From positions 1 to 32,801 of the forward strand of contig JASAOO010003256.1 in NCBI GenBank assembly GCA_030849075.1: 32,801 nucleotides of DNA. Reading direction: 5' to 3'. The DNA comes from Zelonia costaricensis (Eukaryota; Euglenozoa; Kinetoplastea; Trypanosomatida; Trypanosomatidae). The translations under genes and the position numbers were made by a program. The number at the start of each line of letters is the position of its first letter. The stretch's first letter is position 1. The notes below the pieces were generated by a model. That model did not search any database. It saw only the letters and a program-made list of their open reading frames with translations, and had not been told where the DNA came from. This document shows positions 7,625-17,570 of the stretch, one piece after another.

Positions 7625-10474
7625 TTACTGCGTCCCCTCCTGCTGCTGCGGTTGCTCCAGCGTGGCGGCGGCGTCGGGCGAGTCGGGATCGACGACGACG
7701 ACGAAGTCCGAGCGGTGACGCCGGCGATACCGCCGCGATCGGGAGCGCCGGTAGTTGTGCTGCGAGGCGGACTGCGACTGCCTGGCCGACACGCTCCCGT
7801 GACTGTCGCTCGCGTCGTCCGGCACGGCCGCGTACGGCTGCGACTCCAGGTGGCGGCGCGCCTGCTGCTGCATCATGGACCACTTCAACTGCATCTCGCC
7901 CACCGCCTTCTCCTCCACCGTCATCTCGTCCCAGTACACGTAGATGACGGTGCCGCAGGAGAGCATGAGGATGGCGAAGACGCTGACGTACCACGCCGAC
8001 TCGTCGCCACTGACGTTCAGCTTTGGGAACGCGATGAGCAGCAGCGCGGTGATGGGCCCCGAGAGCTGACTCACCATCGAGCAGAGCGTGACACTATACC
8101 GGTTCAGGTACGCGGCGGCGATGTAGACGAGCACGAAGCCCGTGCTGTACAGTAGGCAGTACCGCAGGTTGCGAGGGCAGTGCAGGACGCAGTCCATGCC
8201 CTCGTCGAGGTTCTTGACGGCGTCGCTGATGGAGTCGCTGCCGCCGAAGAAGGGCAGCGCGTCCATGGGCAGCAGCACAAACGCAAGGAGCGCTTGAATC
8301 GCCGTGTCGGCCGCCAGCATCACAAGCTTCACGCTCGTGTCCTCGCCGTGCAGGACGAGATCGGTGTGGCGGACATGCAGGAGATGCTGCCGACGCACCG
8401 ACGCACTCGTCGCGCCGGAAGAGACGGACGACGACCGAGTCGACTGGTGCAGCTGTGCCGCCGCTGCTGTGGTGGAGCTCGGCGCCGTCGCAGCTCCAGC
8501 GGTGCTCGCGAGCAGGCGCGTGTGCTGTCCCGCGGCCTCGCTCTCCGCGTCCACGCCGTCGCCGTGCTCGGCGTCAATGCTCGCCTCTTCCACCGTCGTC
8601 CGCTCCTCCGCGTCGCCGGCGTGCTCGGACAGGTATGCGGTGAGGGCGTCGTTGGTGGTGTACCGGATCATGTACATCGTCTGCCACACGTTCATCAGCA
8701 CCGTCGGTGGGACAGAGAAGAAGAAGATGAGGCACCAGATGCGCTTGTCGACCGCCGCGGCTGACGCAGGGGCGCCGCCGGAGAAGAGTTCGATCAGGTA
8801 CCGCCGTGTCTCACCAAGCGCGCCAATGCCGCCGTTGCCGCTGCCAGAGCTGGGGTCGTGGTGGTGGGCCGTCACGTAGCTGAACAGCGAAGCGAGCCCA
8901 ACCCCCGCGGCGATGAGTGCGAAGCTGACGGCGACGTACGGGTTCGCGTAGTCGCGCGGATCCTTGAGCAACCACTTCGTAAAGACGGCCGAGTAGATGG
9001 GGACGAGGGAGAGGAACAGCGCCTGCAGCACCTCCGGCGTGTGGGCCGCCGCGTAGATGGCAAGCGCGCTGTTCAGGGCGTCCATGGTGCCGATGCCGAT
9101 CAGCAGCCGCCAGCCGGCCCCCTCGCGCACGAACCCCAGGTTTGGCCGCCGCCAGATGGCGTAGAAGATGAATAGGATGATGAACACGGCGGGGAATACG
9201 ACGGCGGAGATGACGAAGGTCGTGTAGCTGCTGGGCAGCGCCTCGGCCCGCTCTTCGCCGCCGGCCGCGGAGCTCGAGTCCGACGCCTTGGTGGGGAACT
9301 GGTGGATCCAGAAGTTGAGGAAGATCACCTGGAAGGCGTTGCCGACGACGAGCATGAGCATGAGAAAGACGACCCACAGAAACTGCAAGATCGACGTTGA
9401 CTGCACACGCCGCAGGACCAGCTCTACGAAGGTCGGGACCGGCGCCGTGGGAGACGGGGCGACTGGGGAAAGGAAGGCCGGCGCCGGGACGTTGCCCAGC
9501 AGCGCGTCAACGGCACTGTTCGGCGGGTGCCGGCGGTGCCGTCGCGGCGGGTGCTCGTGTTGGTCGTCGTGTGGCGCTGCTGCTGCGGCTGTGTTGAGGT
9601 CGGGGTTCGGGTCACGCACCGCCGCACCGCCACTGCCGCCCTCGCCGCCACCCTCCGTCAGAGCCGCCCCATACGTGTCGTGGGGAGGCACGCGTACCGC
9701 GACGTGCCCCGGTCTACAGGACGGGGTCGCCGAGGCAGGGGTGATTGACAGGTCCGCATCACCAGCAGCAGTGGGAGGGACGGAAACAAGGCGGTGGGTC
9801 GGGTAGGCGCCGTCTGCGGCTGCAGCAGGCGCTGCGCTTTGCTCCTCGCGGAAGTCGTAGCTCGTGTTGGGCGTCCCTCGTACGCTTGCGCTCGCCGCGA
9901 CGACGACAGCGCTGACGGTACTGCGTGTGTTGGCGTCGCTAAGGTCTGACGAGGTCGTGCCGTAGGACTTGACGCTGGTGAGGGAGGCCGGCGCGGTGGG
10001 GGGCGGCAGCAGCGAGCCGCCGGAGTCGACGCGGCGGCTCGTAGCGACGTACGCGTCCATCGGAGCCGCCTGGGACGAGACCGTGGAGGTGGTCGAGACG
10101 GAGGACGAGGTCGACTGGGGTGAGACGTCACGCGCGGCGTGGGTGCGGTTGCGCGATGTGCGATGCCGGCGGCGCTTCGGCGGCGCCTCGGCGTCGGTTG
10201 CGGTGGGTTGAGGGAGGGCGTGGAGTTGGTTGGACATGTGGTTGGTTGATGGGGAGGCGAGGTGTGGCGGCGGGGCGGGGTGGGCTGCCGGCGAGACTGC
10301 CGCCCCCCCTGCGGCGGGGGCGCTGCTGTGGCGGTCGTGCTGGCTGCTGGCCGCGCTGGGGATGTGCGTGGCATGTGCAGACGCCGTGGCGCCCTTCACA
10401 GGCGGCACCGTCAGCGCTGCATGGAGCGGAGGCACAGAGAACGACGTCGCCTCCATCACGGCAGCTGCGGCCAT
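7625..10474 (-). CDS. Chloroquine resistance transporter (CRT)-like membrane protein, copy 2
   Basis: A 949-residue paralogue of the neighbouring CRT-like protein. The membrane core aligns by eye through the whole length: QFLWVVF versus KQILWVV in segment 1, TPEVLQALF versus TSEVLQALF in segment 4, YANPY before segment 5, VLMNV in segment 6, and the LPMDALPFF ... GMDCV ... YC loop after segment 7. Segments lie roughly at 363-389, 418-440, 453-475, 479-503, 511-533, 578-603, 715-736, 771-790, 792-816 and 828-848. The disordered N-terminus (about 360 residues), the 6-7 insert (about 105 residues) and the Arg/Ser-rich C-terminal tail (about 908-922) differ from copy 1. The open frame reaches 10684 only through a TTG codon and a Cys-Val repeat that is translated leader microsatellite. 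ATG 10474 is the first start after the acceptor at 10515-10516; ATG 10456 is an alternative. Confidence 0.88.
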   Translation of the reverse strand: MAAAAVMEATSFSVPPLHAALTVPPVKGATASAHATHIPSAASSQHDRHSSAPAAGGAAVSPAAHPAPPPHLASPSTNHMSNQLHALPQPTATDAEAPPKRRRHRTSRNRTHAARDVSPQSTSSSVSTTSTVSSQAAPMDAYVATSRRVDSGGSLLPPPTAPASLTSVKSYGTTSSDLSDANTRSTVSAVVVAASASVRGTPNTSYDFREEQSAAPAAAADGAYPTHRLVSVPPTAAGDADLSITPASATPSCRPGHVAVRVPPHDTYGAALTEGGGEGGSGGAAVRDPNPDLNTAAAAAPHDDQHEHPPRRHRRHPPNSAVDALLGNVPAPAFLSPVAPSPTAPVPTFVELVLRRVQSTSILQFLWVVFLMLMLVVGNAFQVIFLNFWIHQFPTKASDSSSAAGGEERAEALPSSYTTFVISAVVFPAVFIILFIFYAIWRRPNLGFVREGAGWRLLIGIGTMDALNSALAIYAAAHTPEVLQALFLSLVPIYSAVFTKWLLKDPRDYANPYVAVSFALIAAGVGLASLFSYVTAHHHDPSSGSGNGGIGALGETRRYLIELFSGGAPASAAAVDKRIWCLIFFFSVPPTVLMNVWQTMYMIRYTTNDALTAYLSEHAGDAEERTTVEEASIDAEHGDGVDAESEAAGQHTRLLASTAGAATAPSSTTAAAAQLHQSTRSSSVSSGATSASVRRQHLLHVRHTDLVLHGEDTSVKLVMLAADTAIQALLAFVLLPMDALPFFGGSDSISDAVKNLDEGMDCVLHCPRNLRYCLLYSTGFVLVYIAAAYLNRYSVTLCSMVSQLSGPITALLLIAFPKLNVSGDESAWYVSVFAILMLSCGTVIYVYWDEMTVEEKAVGEMQLKWSMMQQQARRHLESQPYAAVPDDASDSHGSVSARQSQSASQHNYRRSRSRRYRRRHRSDFVVVVDPDSPDAAATLEQPQQQEGTQ

Positions 10475-10514
10475 CACCAGGACGAGTGTGGGTGCGCGTG
10501 CGGGCACGGACGCG

Positions 10515-10516
10515 CT
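10515..10516 (-). promoter_or_regulatory. Candidate trans-splicing acceptor for CRT-like copy 2
   Basis: On the minus strand the tract CCTTCTCCGTCCTCTTGTGC is followed directly by TGCAG, the AG lying at 10515-10516. The predicted leader is about 40 nt. The (GT)n run at 10576-10601 lies just upstream of the tract. Confidence 0.6.
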
Positions 10517-10575
10517 GCAGCACAAGAGGACGGAGAAGGCACACGTGCACTCACTCACACACAAACACGCAGACG

Positions 10576-10601
10576 CACACACACACACACACACACACAC
10601 A
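10576..10601. repeat. CA microsatellite
   Basis: Perfect (CA)n about 100 bp upstream of CRT-like copy 2. Read through in the minus frame, the region gives a spurious Cys-Val repeat. Confidence 0.95.
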
Positions 10602-11632
10602 GAGGCAAACTTATAGGAGAGGAAGGAAGCGACAGGTTGATGAGGGGGAGGGGGAGGGGCGAGATGATGCGGCTGAGCCGACAAGCAATAAGTTGGTGAA
10701 ACCCAAAAATAGGAAGAGAAGACTGGTGCCTGGGTCGTCTCAGTCGGGAGCGATGGGGGGGGGGTAGCGGTAGGAGATGGTAGGGACGGCCTCGTGCACT
10801 ACACAGCGCGCAAGGGCACACAGCTGTACAGAGACAACAAACAAGAGAACAAGAAGAAGCACGCAAGGACGGACAGGCAGCAAAACTGAAGCTCTGCTAC
10901 CGCACACACACACACACACACGCACATACAAAGAAGAAGAATCACCCACAGACGGCGCGCTGACGTCAAGTAAGAGCGGCAGAGTGGGGCGGAATAGAGC
11001 TTGGAAGCTCGATGACTTTCTATCACACGCACACCCACCGGGGAGAGGAAGAGAGAGAGGGGAGGGGAGGCGGGGGGGGGCAGGAGTCCCTGGAAGGGTC
11101 TCGCCGATACGCGCGCGAAGGAGTCCACCTTGCTGACTACCGCCACCACAAGACGAAAGTTCAGAATTAGTTCAACGAGCGAGGGTGGGGTAAGGCGATG
11201 TCGAGGACACAGCGGTTTTGGGGAGGGGAGGAGGAGGGGGGGGGGAGGAGAGGTGAGCGCAAAACTCACTGACGACCGAGTGTCTCGCACACGCAGCTCA
11301 CGAGCAGGGTCAGTGGAATCACAAGAAGCGGAGGAGGAGGAGGGCGCACTCGGCCGTGAAGGGTGCAGGGGTGTGCGGGTGCAGGAGCAGCACCAACTAC
11401 AGCGAGCTCGAACCGACAGTACTCGAGCGTGAGTCAGAAGAAGCAGGTAGCAGACGTCGAGAGAGAGAGGAGATGTGCGAGACGCACTTCAGAGTTGCTG
11501 CGGTTTGTGTGCTGGTCGAAAGCGGGGAATTGCTGGGAGGAGAGGGAGGGGGGGGGAGGTAAGAGCAGGCGTAGCGGGTGTGTGAGCAGAGCAGCAACTC
11601 TGTTCTTGCAGCCACGTCGATCCTGCTTTCGG

Positions 11633-11634
<2 letters not shown>

Positions 11635-11663
<29 letters not shown>
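11635..11663. repeat. CA microsatellite
   Basis: Perfect dinucleotide run in the middle of the 2.5-kb gap. Confidence 0.95.
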
Positions 11664-11666
<3 letters not shown>

Positions 11667-12984
11667 TGCGCTGTCGAGTGTCGTGAGCGCAGAGACGCGT
11701 GTGTATGCGTGCGTGTGTTTGAGGGAGCAATGAAGATAGGGCTGAGGGAAGAACCAAGGATGGGAGGGCGAGATCGAGGATGGCGCGGTGCAGACAGCGA
11801 GAAGGGAGGAGAGAGCGGAAATGAGGGTTTACGTTTGCGTATGTGTGTGTGTGTGTGCCCAATCGTGAACTTCCAGCGTGCGCCTGAGAGTGTCCCGGCG
11901 AAGGCTCGAGACGAAGGGACAGAACCAGAGGAGATCAAAAGAAAGGTAGAGAAAAAAAAAACAGAGAAGGACCACCTGCAGCCGGATGGGACGCGCGATG
12001 TGAATCAGCACTCAACGGGAGTCCAGGACCGCACACGCAGACTGGGGCTTGCAAAAACCCAGAGTGATGTGGACGGGCTCTGAGGATTCCCCTTTTTTCT
12101 CCCGTCTGTGTGTGTGTGTGTGTATGTGTGTATGAGCTGGGGTGCAATACAGAGAGTGCGCGAACGCACAACTACCGATACGTGTGTGTGTGTACGTGTG
12201 TGTTATCGACGGACAGAACGGGCCGAGAGCAGTCGGAGAAAAGAGAGAGCGGGAGAGCGACGTTCCAGAACCATGACGACGAAGTGGTCTGCAGTGGCTT
12301 GACAAGGGACAGGAGTTCCCCTTCTTCGACCCCCATCTTCCTTCTTGTGTCTCGCAGCCCCCGCAGCCACACTCGAAAGACAACACAAGCGAAGGAGGAG
12401 GTCCGTCCCCGCCCCTTCCGCGCTGACGTCACATGTCAGCTCAACCACGGAGGGTCCCATCGAGGACGAAGCCAAGAGAGAGAGAGCGAGAGAAAGCGAG
12501 CGGGGGGGGGACGGCACCCTGCTTGACCCTGGACACGTGTGACGACCTCGTCACGGCAGACGTGGGAAGCGGACGCTGCATTGCATGCGCACCCGCTCCG
12601 TGCACTCCGTTCGCACGCGAGAGACCCGTCGAGGGCGGGTGCTGACGCAGCCCAACCCTCCTCCTCACTCTGCCCTCTTGCCCTCCTGCTGTTTTTTTTT
12701 GTTTCTTAATAATTGCCATGTGAAGCGCATGGGTGAGGGTGAGTCAGGCATTAGCGGAACGACTGGGCCCGCCGGAAAGTGGTGCGTGGTCTGGATGCAT
12801 GGAGAACGACAAGAAGAAGGGATGGGAGGAGGTAGGGGCGGACAGGAGGAGCGGGTGATCGGGACTCAGGTCTAGCCATTGACGACGCTGTGCTTGCCGA
12901 CGCGGGGGACACCAGGACACCGCCAGTTGTGAGCCTGCCGCATCTCGTCAAGGTCGACACGCAGCCTTCCCCCCTCCATCGCCG

Positions 12985-14820
12985 TCAGCACGGCAGCGCA
13001 TCTAAGCGCTTCAGCAGGTGCACCACCTCATGCGATGCCGTCTTCGCCTCCTGCTCCGAGCCGACGCCCGCGAGGAACTCGTACCGCAACTTCTGCACGA
13101 GGACGTGCTCCAGCGAGGCATCGCCGTAGACGTGCGCCGTCGCCTTATTCGCGGACTCGAAGAGGCCTGTTGCGTACAGGTAGTCGCGCGTGTCGGCGTA
13201 CATGCACGCCATCGTGTGCAGCGTCGAAGCGGCCGACGCGTTCTGGCGAGCCTCTGGGAAAAGCATGCGGTTCAGCTTCAGCGCCCGATCCAGGGCCTCA
13301 CCGGTCCGGCGGCGGCACGCGTCCAGCGGCATGCCCACCACGTTGCGCACGTCGCTGAAGATCAGGGACGACGGCGTGGCTACGGTGAGGAGCGGGTTGA
13401 GCGAGAAGACCTGCTTCGGCAGAAACACAGGCGCATCTCGAGTCGACGTAGCCTTGGGCCTCGGGGCACCGAGCAGGAAGGTGGCGTAGCTGCGCAGACA
13501 GCAAGCGTACGCCTCGGCCTCGAAGCGCTGCTCCGGCAGCAGGCGCTCGCTCATAATCGCATCGGCGTCCAGCGTCGTATTGGGCGGATCGGCGTAGTAG
13601 CCCGCGGCGTCGGTGAACATGTCCACGACGTCTCCGTCCACCTGCCCGGCGCCGATGTCCCAGTCGAAGATGCGGGCCGCCATCTCTGCCTGGAGCAGCA
13701 TGTACAGCCCCATCTCCGGCTCGCGCGCGCGCCCCTTCAACCCGTGCAGGAGGAGGTTCCTGCGCTGCGTCAGCTCATCCACGTAGGTCGCCGCCTCCGT
13801 GACACAGCGCTGGGCATGGAGAAGGTGTCCGGTAAGCGGGATCGTGACGAGCGCCTTGAGAAGGAGCAGCTTCGGTCGTAGCCAGCGCAGCTCGGGGTGC
13901 GCGCTGCCGTGCTTTTCGTACGCCGCGGCAGCGAGGCGGAGCAGCTCCTCGACGCGTTCGTGCACCATCGACAGCGTCACGCAGCCAGTACCGCCGGTGT
14001 TGTCGTCCGCGATGGGCAGCTGCCACGCCGCCGCGTCGAAGGAGGTCTTCGCAGGAGCGGACACCGCGGCGGGGGCGGCGCTGTCACTGGTGCTGCTCGA
14101 GCTCTTCGATTTGATGCTGAGCGACGGCTTCGCGCTGCTGCTCGCACTCGTCGCACCGGCGGCGGGGGTGGGGCTCGGCGGTGTGGGATGGAAGGGCCGC
14201 TGGTGCACCGCGCAGAAGGCCTTCACAAAGTGCCCGAGCAGCACGCAGCTCGCGTCGATCTGTGTCACATCCGACTTGTCCCATGCGTCGTTGAAGTACA
14301 CGAGCGGCGCGGCCTGCTGCAGAATCGCGCGGTGCACGTGCAGGTGCGTGGCGTAGTCGCTGCGCGGCGTGTGCTCGCTGCCGTTCAGAAGCTCAAAGCG
14401 AGCCGCGTAGAGGGGGCGGATGAGGTTCGCAACCCCCGCGCTGCGGGCCCCGCCGACGCTGTTCAGGATGTCAATGCCGCGCTCCAGCAGCAGAAGGCTC
14501 TTCGCGTTGTCCTTGAGCGTCGCGGCAACCGAAGCGTCCGTCGTGGGCTGCGCCGTGGCAGACACCGTCGTGGTCCACCGCGCCGGCGGCAGCGGGCGCG
14601 CGTCCGGCGCGGCGCCGCTCTGGCACGGCTCGGCTGCGCGCCGTGTATGCCGTGTCATGAGGGCCACGGCATCCGTGAGCTCGGGGATGCCGGCGGTGCT
14701 GATGTGCGTGTCGGGGTGGAAGCGGGGGTAGTAGAAGGCCATGTCGATGGGGTGCTGCAGGAAGGCGGGCACGCTCGTGTGGCGCATCTCAGTGCAGCAG
14801 CGCAGGGTACGGCGGAGCAT
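12985..14820 (-). CDS. Conserved hypothetical protein with TPR-like helices, possibly mitochondrial
   Basis: A 611-residue protein that I cannot assign to a named family. The N-terminus MLRRTLRCCTEMRH is short, basic and free of acidic residues, suggesting import into the mitochondrion. A Ser/Ala/Lys low-complexity linker occupies about residues 210-262. The rest is rich in amphipathic helices. Around 505-610 the pattern of alanine, leucine and tyrosine (ALDRALKLN, STLHTMACMYADTRDY, YATGLFESANKA) resembles tetratricopeptide repeats, which usually bind other proteins. No catalytic motif is visible. The ATG at 14820 sits 34 nt downstream of a strong acceptor at 14855-14856, which supports this start. 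It lies between the YbaB-like gene and the long gap before the CRT pair. Confidence 0.82.
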   Translation of the reverse strand: MLRRTLRCCTEMRHTSVPAFLQHPIDMAFYYPRFHPDTHISTAGIPELTDAVALMTRHTRRAAEPCQSGAAPDARPLPPARWTTTVSATAQPTTDASVAATLKDNAKSLLLLERGIDILNSVGGARSAGVANLIRPLYAARFELLNGSEHTPRSDYATHLHVHRAILQQAAPLVYFNDAWDKSDVTQIDASCVLLGHFVKAFCAVHQRPFHPTPPSPTPAAGATSASSSAKPSLSIKSKSSSSTSDSAAPAAVSAPAKTSFDAAAWQLPIADDNTGGTGCVTLSMVHERVEELLRLAAAAYEKHGSAHPELRWLRPKLLLLKALVTIPLTGHLLHAQRCVTEAATYVDELTQRRNLLLHGLKGRAREPEMGLYMLLQAEMAARIFDWDIGAGQVDGDVVDMFTDAAGYYADPPNTTLDADAIMSERLLPEQRFEAEAYACCLRSYATFLLGAPRPKATSTRDAPVFLPKQVFSLNPLLTVATPSSLIFSDVRNVVGMPLDACRRRTGEALDRALKLNRMLFPEARQNASAASTLHTMACMYADTRDYLYATGLFESANKATAHVYGDASLEHVLVQKLRYEFLAGVGSEQEAKTASHEVVHLLKRLDALPC

Positions 14821-15422
14821 GTTGAAGGACGTCGCTGAGTGTCTGGCAGGGGCGCTAATTGATAGTTCACGGGGAGCGGGGGGAGGGCGAAGAGAAGAGG
14901 GAGAGAGACAAGAGCTGGGACGGACCCGCTACATCGACAAGACAGTCCCAGAGCTCAGTACGACACTCCACCTTCGCTGATGCAGTGTTGCAGATGCAGC
15001 TGAGGCAGAGACATCACGCGGCGTCCCACGCACTGGAGGGGCTCTCGCCGGCATCGGTCGCCGTTCGGCTCCGGGCCAGCGCACGGCATATAGCGTTCCA
15101 CATAGAGTCGACGCCCTCTTCCTCGTGTGTTGGGCCTTCATCGAACTGGTGCTTATTTAGTGTTCGATGCGATTCATCACTACAGCCCAGCACACAGTCA
15201 CACACGCACACGCACAAATACAGCAGCGACAAACACGATCGCTTATCCTCGAAGCAACGCCATCACTCTCCTATCCCCACAAAGAGGCAGAACCACGCGC
15301 GCTGAGTCCGTCGCACGGGCACGCTGGCGCTCCAGCCCCACCCCACCAACCAACCGAGCACACACCATACACACATATCGTCACTCAAGTCCCGCACAAA
15401 CAGAGCTACGGCGGAGGTGGCA
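14821..15422. other. Intergenic region between YbaB-like and TPR-like genes
   Basis: Holds the 3' untranslated region of the YbaB-like gene with a short CA-rich stretch (15190-15215) and the acceptor of the downstream gene. Nothing else is recognised. Confidence 0.6.
14855..14856 (-). promoter_or_regulatory. Candidate trans-splicing acceptor for the TPR-like gene
   Basis: On the minus strand a long pyrimidine tract (about 14874-14914, with CTCTCTCCCTCTTCTCTTC) is followed by the first AG, in AATTAG, at 14855-14856. The predicted leader is about 34 nt. Confidence 0.6.
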
Positions 15423-16397
15423 CTACTGCGTGAAGCGGAGCTGCACCTTCTCGTCCACGGTGTCGTGCACGGTGGCGGACATGTCCGCGTACCCACGCTT
15501 CACCCCGCCCTTCGGGAGCGTGGCGAGCTGGCTGCGGCGGATGAGCTCCACCCGCTCCCAGAACGCCTCCTCGTCGCGTCGCATCTCCTTCCGCTGCTCG
15601 CTCAGCACGTACGCCGCATCCACACGACTCCCCGCCGTCTGTGCGTGCGGCGCGGGGGCAAGACTCGGGTCAAGCTCCAGCTGCACGAGCCCCGGGGTAA
15701 AGAGTGGGTGGGCGGAGCCGATGGGGATGTTCACCGGGTCGCAGTCCGCATCCTGCAGCGCCGTGACCCTCTCCCCCGCCGGCGCCGCGGGTCCGGTGCC
15801 ACGCAGGAGGCGTGCCGGCTGCGGCAGTCCGAACCGCACTGCCTGCATCCACTCCGTCGCCTGAAGGTTCTTGAGCCCGTCACATGGCCGGGGTTGCAGC
15901 GTGTTGGCGTCCTGCTCATACCAGTCGCGCAGCCGCGCCTCGGCGAGCAATTGCGGGTTACGCCGCAGTGAGCGGGCGTGCGCCTCCTCCTTCGCGGAGC
16001 GCGTCTTCTGAATCGCTTGCCACGTGGCGGCTTGGATGCTGGCAGACAGCTTCACCAGGTCCACACCCTTCTTACCACTCGTAGCGGTGGCGCTCGCGAC
16101 GGGGCTGCCGCTCTCTGGTGCGGCGACGGCGGCCGGAGACGCCGAGGCGGCGGCGCTCGTGGCGGCATCGGGACTGTCACGGTGGTCTTGTCCGTCGGCA
16201 GCGACGCGGTAGTGCGGCTCCCACACGGCCCGGTCGATGAGCCGCAGCCCGATCACCGTGCCGTACGCGGAGCACGTCACCTCAACGCCGTTGCACGTGC
16301 CCGTGAAGGTCTGCCGCACCAGCTGCCGGTGCGCCGCCTCCATGCTGAGGCGGTGCTTCAGCGTCGCCACGAGGTGGTTCGTGTAGCGAAACGACAT
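15423..16397 (-). CDS. YbaB/EbfC-like protein with insertion and C-terminal extension
   Basis: A 324-residue protein. Residues 13-56 contain a basic helix followed by FTGTCNGVEVTCSAYGTVIGLRLID. That order matches the beta hairpin of the YbaB/EbfC family (pattern 'GxxxGVxVTxxGxxxVxxxxID'). A low-complexity Ala/Ser insert at about 66-107 separates it from the second part, GVDLVKLSASIQAATWQAIQ, and a Lys/Glu-rich helix to about 142. That corresponds to the family's final helices ('LxxLIxxAxxxAxxxxxxxK'). Bacterial YbaB proteins are about 100 residues and bind DNA as dimers; here there are some 180 additional C-terminal residues with no recognised domain. The first ATG at 16397 is real. If the family match holds, a role in organelle DNA binding (for example kinetoplast) is a guess. 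No other domain is evident. Confidence 0.8.
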   Translation of the reverse strand: MSFRYTNHLVATLKHRLSMEAAHRQLVRQTFTGTCNGVEVTCSAYGTVIGLRLIDRAVWEPHYRVAADGQDHRDSPDAATSAAASASPAAVAAPESGSPVASATATSGKKGVDLVKLSASIQAATWQAIQKTRSAKEEAHARSLRRNPQLLAEARLRDWYEQDANTLQPRPCDGLKNLQATEWMQAVRFGLPQPARLLRGTGPAAPAGERVTALQDADCDPVNIPIGSAHPLFTPGLVQLELDPSLAPAPHAQTAGSRVDAAYVLSEQRKEMRRDEEAFWERVELIRRSQLATLPKGGVKRGYADMSATVHDTVDEKVQLRFTQ

Positions 16398-16453
16398 GAT
16401 CGGCTACCGAGATGCGTGTGTGTGGTTGTGTGCGACGAGAGACGAGCGAGTCG

Positions 16454-16455
16454 CT
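16454..16455 (-). promoter_or_regulatory. Candidate trans-splicing acceptor for the YbaB-like gene
   Basis: On the minus strand a pyrimidine tract (about 16483-16520, including CCTCCCCTCTCTCCATCTTC) is followed by the first CAG suited as acceptor at 16454-16455, giving a leader of about 56 nt. A second AG at 16404-16405 would leave only 6 nt. Confidence 0.4.
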
Positions 16456-16691
16456 GCGTCGGCAGTGTGCGTGTGCAGCGGAGGGTGTGCGGAAGATGGA
16501 GAGAGGGGAGGCAGAGTGAAGTGCGCGTGTGCGGATGTGTGTGTGTGTGTGCAGGAACACACGTTGTGGGACGCACAGAGTTCGACAACATTTTTGTGAG
16601 GGGAGAAGCGTACAAAGCGAAGCGCCACGCCTCTTTGACGTCGTCTGGAGGGGGGGGGGGAGGGGGGACCGCCAACAGAGAGAGGGCGTGT

Positions 16692-16725
16692 GGTAGGGAG
16701 CACCACGCGGTAGGGAGCACCACGC
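16692..16725. repeat. Exact 17-bp tandem duplication
   Basis: The unit GGTAGGGAGCACCACGC occurs twice back to back without mismatch, in the leader region upstream of the YbaB-like gene. Confidence 0.95.
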
Positions 16726-17488
16726 TCGTACACGGTGGTACGGCGGGTTGCTGCAACGCACTTCGTTGTTTCGCATTCGGTGCACTTAACGCGTGCGACG
16801 TGCTGTGGGCCGGGGGGGGGGAGGGGAGGCGTGCGAGTGCGCTTGTGTGTGTGCGTGCGAGCGTGCCACAGAGGGTGCGGTGTGTGTGTGTGTGTGTGTG
16901 AGCTGAGGCAGCGAAACAGTGTGCCGAACGCTACCTCGATACACACCCCCACACACAAACACACACAACCGCGCGCCGGTGTCATGCGTTACACAACCCT
17001 TCACACACCCACAACTCCATCCGCCTTCCCCAGGTGCGGTCACAAAGAGCAGTCACAAAGCTTTTGACTCTCTCTCCCACCTACACCCCTACCGCAGCGT
17101 CGCACTGACGTCTCCCGTAAAGTCCAGCGGCGTCAGGGCTTACGAAACTGTGAACACAAAGAGCTTGTCACACAAACAGGCACCCATAGCTACGCAGCGC
17201 ACCACGCAGCTGCTGCCGTGACACCACCGCCATGGGGAACCACACATGGCAGAGAGGCAAGAGGAGGAGAGAGAGACAGAGGGAGGGAGGGAGGAAAGAC
17301 TGGCGAGGTACGGTGCCGCGGACCCACGGCAGCAGTGCGCAGCCGGCGTGCCAACTACAGGGGACTGTGCAACACACGGTGCCTCGGTAAAGTCAACTCA
17401 GCTCCAGCCGTGCACCTTCTCCCTCCTACCCATCGCTCCCACTCGCTCACCCGACAAGACCGGCCTCACCCAGTCACGCTCCCCCCTC

Positions 17489-17520
17489 ACACACACACAC
17501 ACACATACAGACGCACCTCA

Positions 17521-17555
<35 letters not shown>

Positions 17556-17570
17556 CACACACAAACACAC
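17489..17570. repeat. CA microsatellite cluster
   Basis: Two CA runs separated by a short spacer, about 200 bp downstream of the XRN-like stop codon. Confidence 0.95.

Larger units (their letters stand above)
10475..12984. other. Long intergenic region upstream of CRT-like copy 2
   Basis: About 2.5 kb, the longest gap in the window. It contains CA repeats (10576-10601, 10903-10922, 11635-11663), TG repeats (11838-11857, 12105-12135, 12182-12202) and purine-rich plus-strand blocks with G runs near 11070, 11240, 11550 and 12503. The open frames here are short and low in complexity; I see no gene. Confidence 0.6.

Noticed and set aside
10475..10684. N-terminal extension of CRT-like copy 2 with a Cys-Val repeat resembling a hydrophobic segment
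   Set aside because: Begins at TTG and encodes the intergenic CA repeat; the acceptor at 10515-10516 removes most of it.
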